NCBI GenBank assembly: GCA_002712305.1
Contig: PATE01000007.1
Coordinates: 10,584-17,256, forward strand
Reading direction: 5' to 3'
DNA from: Gemmatimonadota bacterium
GTDB taxonomy: Bacteria > Latescibacterota > UBA2968 > UBA8231
Length of the DNA: 6,673 bases
Made by a program: the position numbers and the translations under genes. The notes under the pieces were generated by a model. The model did no database searches, was not told the origin of the DNA, and saw only the letters and a program-made list of their open reading frames with translations. This document shows positions 5,506 through 6,673 of the stretch, one piece after another (position 1 is the first letter of the stretch; the number at the start of each line of letters is the position of its first letter).

Positions 5506-6673
5506 CCCGCCTTCGCCATCCACTCCAGGTGTCACGGGGCGTCCCAGCCGGACACGGGTCCCTTTCCATCGGAAGACTCCCAGGCATCCAAGGCCCCCGG
5601 CGATCACGATGTACACCGGATGCAGCACCTCCCAGATCGGCCAAAACAGCAGGAGATCCCAGCGACGAAAGATCCACGCGCCTCGGAGAGCGAGCACGAC
5701 GTCACCGATTGCCTTGCTGCCCCAGATTCCAGCCACGTGCATCGGGTCAACACGTCCAACCACCGCCAATCCAAAGGCCACCACGATTCCAACGTTCAGC
5801 AGCAATGTTGCTGTCAGGTGCAGGAAGAGGCGTGGATCCAGGCGAAGCTGAATAGGACCATTGGATGCCCAACGAATGCGCTGGGCGATCAACCCGCGCA
5901 TCGAAGGGACGGCGGGATGTACCACCGACGCTGCCTCATCATGGGCAAACACGATTCGTTTGCCCGCGCCGCGAAGCAACTGCAACAACAGGACATCATC
6001 CCCTGAAGAGCGGTGTTTGACGGTTTCGTAACCATCGACCTCATCGAAGGCATCACGACGAAAACCGATGCTCTGGCCCGAAGCGGCCACGGGATGCCCG
6101 TTTCCGCAGGCACCCCGTGCCGCCGTCATGAGGAGCAGAAAATCCAGGGCTTCGATTCCAGCCCGCAGGCCTGGTTCGGTGATCTGGGAAAAACCAACTA
6201 CAGCGTCCACGCCCTCGTCGAAGTGGGCCACCATCTTCGACACCCAGTCGCGCGGAACCTGACAGTCTGCGTCGGTGGAGAGGATGATCTCACCCGCTGC
6301 CCGACTGATCGCCAGCGTCAAGGCCGCCTTCTTCGAACCGCTGCTCCCCATCGACGTCAGGCCATCGACGATGTGGAGCGACGGAGCCTCCGCCTTGTGG
6401 CGCGAAGCCACGGTCGTGGCCCTGAGCAAGGTGTCATCGGTGGAACCGTCGTCGACGAGAATGACTTCAAGCAGCGACGGTTCGTACGATTGCTCGAGCA
6501 GCGAGTTGAGGGTGGCTTCGATCGTGCCCGCCTCATCACGGGCGGCAAGCACTACACTGACGAGAGGTGTTTGAGTGGTCAGCGAGACCCGTCGAAAGGT
6601 CCCCATGAAAAACCAGATGATCGCCAGCAGATAGACAGCCAGACTGATGAACAGCCCAGCAAGGGCGGGGTTG
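5470..6673 (-). CDS. Membrane-bound family 2 glycosyltransferase, processive type (N-terminus outside window)
   Basis: The frame stays open to the right edge: 400 residues are visible and the true start lies outside. An ATG at 6606 exists but has no Shine-Dalgarno. The 22 codons before it encode a hydrophobic helix (LAGLFISLAVYLLAIIWFF), so an N-terminal membrane anchor is part of the protein. Numbered from the window edge, the GT2 domain spans about 38-270, with VDDGSTDD (73-80), the metal-binding DAD (134-136), GDD (224-226) and QRIRW (264-268). This is the D, DxD, D, QxxRW set of cellulose- or hyaluronan-synthase-like enzymes that use UDP- or other nucleotide sugars. Further membrane helices lie near 283-306 and 338-367, followed by FRWKGTRVRLG. 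It probably makes or extends a cell-surface glycan or glycolipid at the inner membrane; acceptor and sugar are unknown. The TAG stop (5470-5472) is inside the convergent gene. Confidence 0.93.
   Translation of the reverse strand, partial: NPALAGLFISLAVYLLAIIWFFMGTFRRVSLTTQTPLVSVVLAARDEAGTIEATLNSLLEQSYEPSLLEVILVDDGSTDDTLLRATTVASRHKAEAPSLHIVDGLTSMGSSGSKKAALTLAISRAAGEIILSTDADCQVPRDWVSKMVAHFDEGVDAVVGFSQITEPGLRAGIEALDFLLLMTAARGACGNGHPVAASGQSIGFRRDAFDEVDGYETVKHRSSGDDVLLLQLLRGAGKRIVFAHDEAASVVHPAVPSMRGLIAQRIRWASNGPIQLRLDPRLFLHLTATLLLNVGIVVAFGLAVVGRVDPMHVAGIWGSKAIGDVVLALRGAWIFRRWDLLLFWPIWEVLHPVYIVIAGGLGCLGVFRWKGTRVRLGRPVTPGVDGEGGSEIDVEARGKS

Overview
This 6.7 kb window is GC-rich, ordinary-looking bacterial chromosome with densely packed genes. 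A DUF481-type outer-membrane protein with a signal peptide points to a Gram-negative (diderm) host. The mix of a Gfo/Idh/MocA dehydrogenase, a cytidylate-kinase-like protein, a universal-stress/PTS-EIIA fusion and a membrane glycosyltransferase would suit a Planctomycetota-like or related environmental lineage. That placement is a guess from gene content; no rRNA or marker gene is present to fix it.

Layout, left to right. (1) Positions 1-124 may hold the last 40 codons of an unidentified plus-strand gene. It is followed by a strong intrinsic terminator (128-160) that serves the minus-strand gene arriving from the right. (2) 185-1318 (minus) is a Gfo/Idh/MocA NAD(P)-dependent oxidoreductase with a clear Shine-Dalgarno. 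(3) 1319-1542 is a short intergenic stretch with a weak terminator for the next gene and a 13-bp palindrome. (4) 1543-2232 (minus) is a cytidylate-kinase-like P-loop protein. Its start is placed 46 codons inside the longest open frame because a strong Shine-Dalgarno precedes it. Its leader holds a hairpin and two adjacent 22-bp direct repeats. (5) 2233-2542 is the divergent control region. (6) 2543-5505 (plus) is a tight three-gene cluster: a USP-USP-EIIA fusion, a Ppx/GppA phosphatase whose TTG start overlaps the previous stop, and a DUF481 outer-membrane protein 3 nt further on. (7) 5470-6673 (minus) is a processive-type family 2 glycosyltransferase. It converges on the cluster with a 36-bp coding overlap and runs off the right edge of the window.

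The most interesting part is 1543-5505. A nucleotide-kinase-like protein is divergently paired with an operon joining nucleotide-binding stress domains, a phospho-acceptor EIIA domain and a polyphosphate/(p)ppGpp phosphatase. A stress, energy or phosphate-state signalling role is a reasonable inference from these families, but nothing in the sequence proves it. I saw no mobile element, CRISPR array, tRNA or rRNA.
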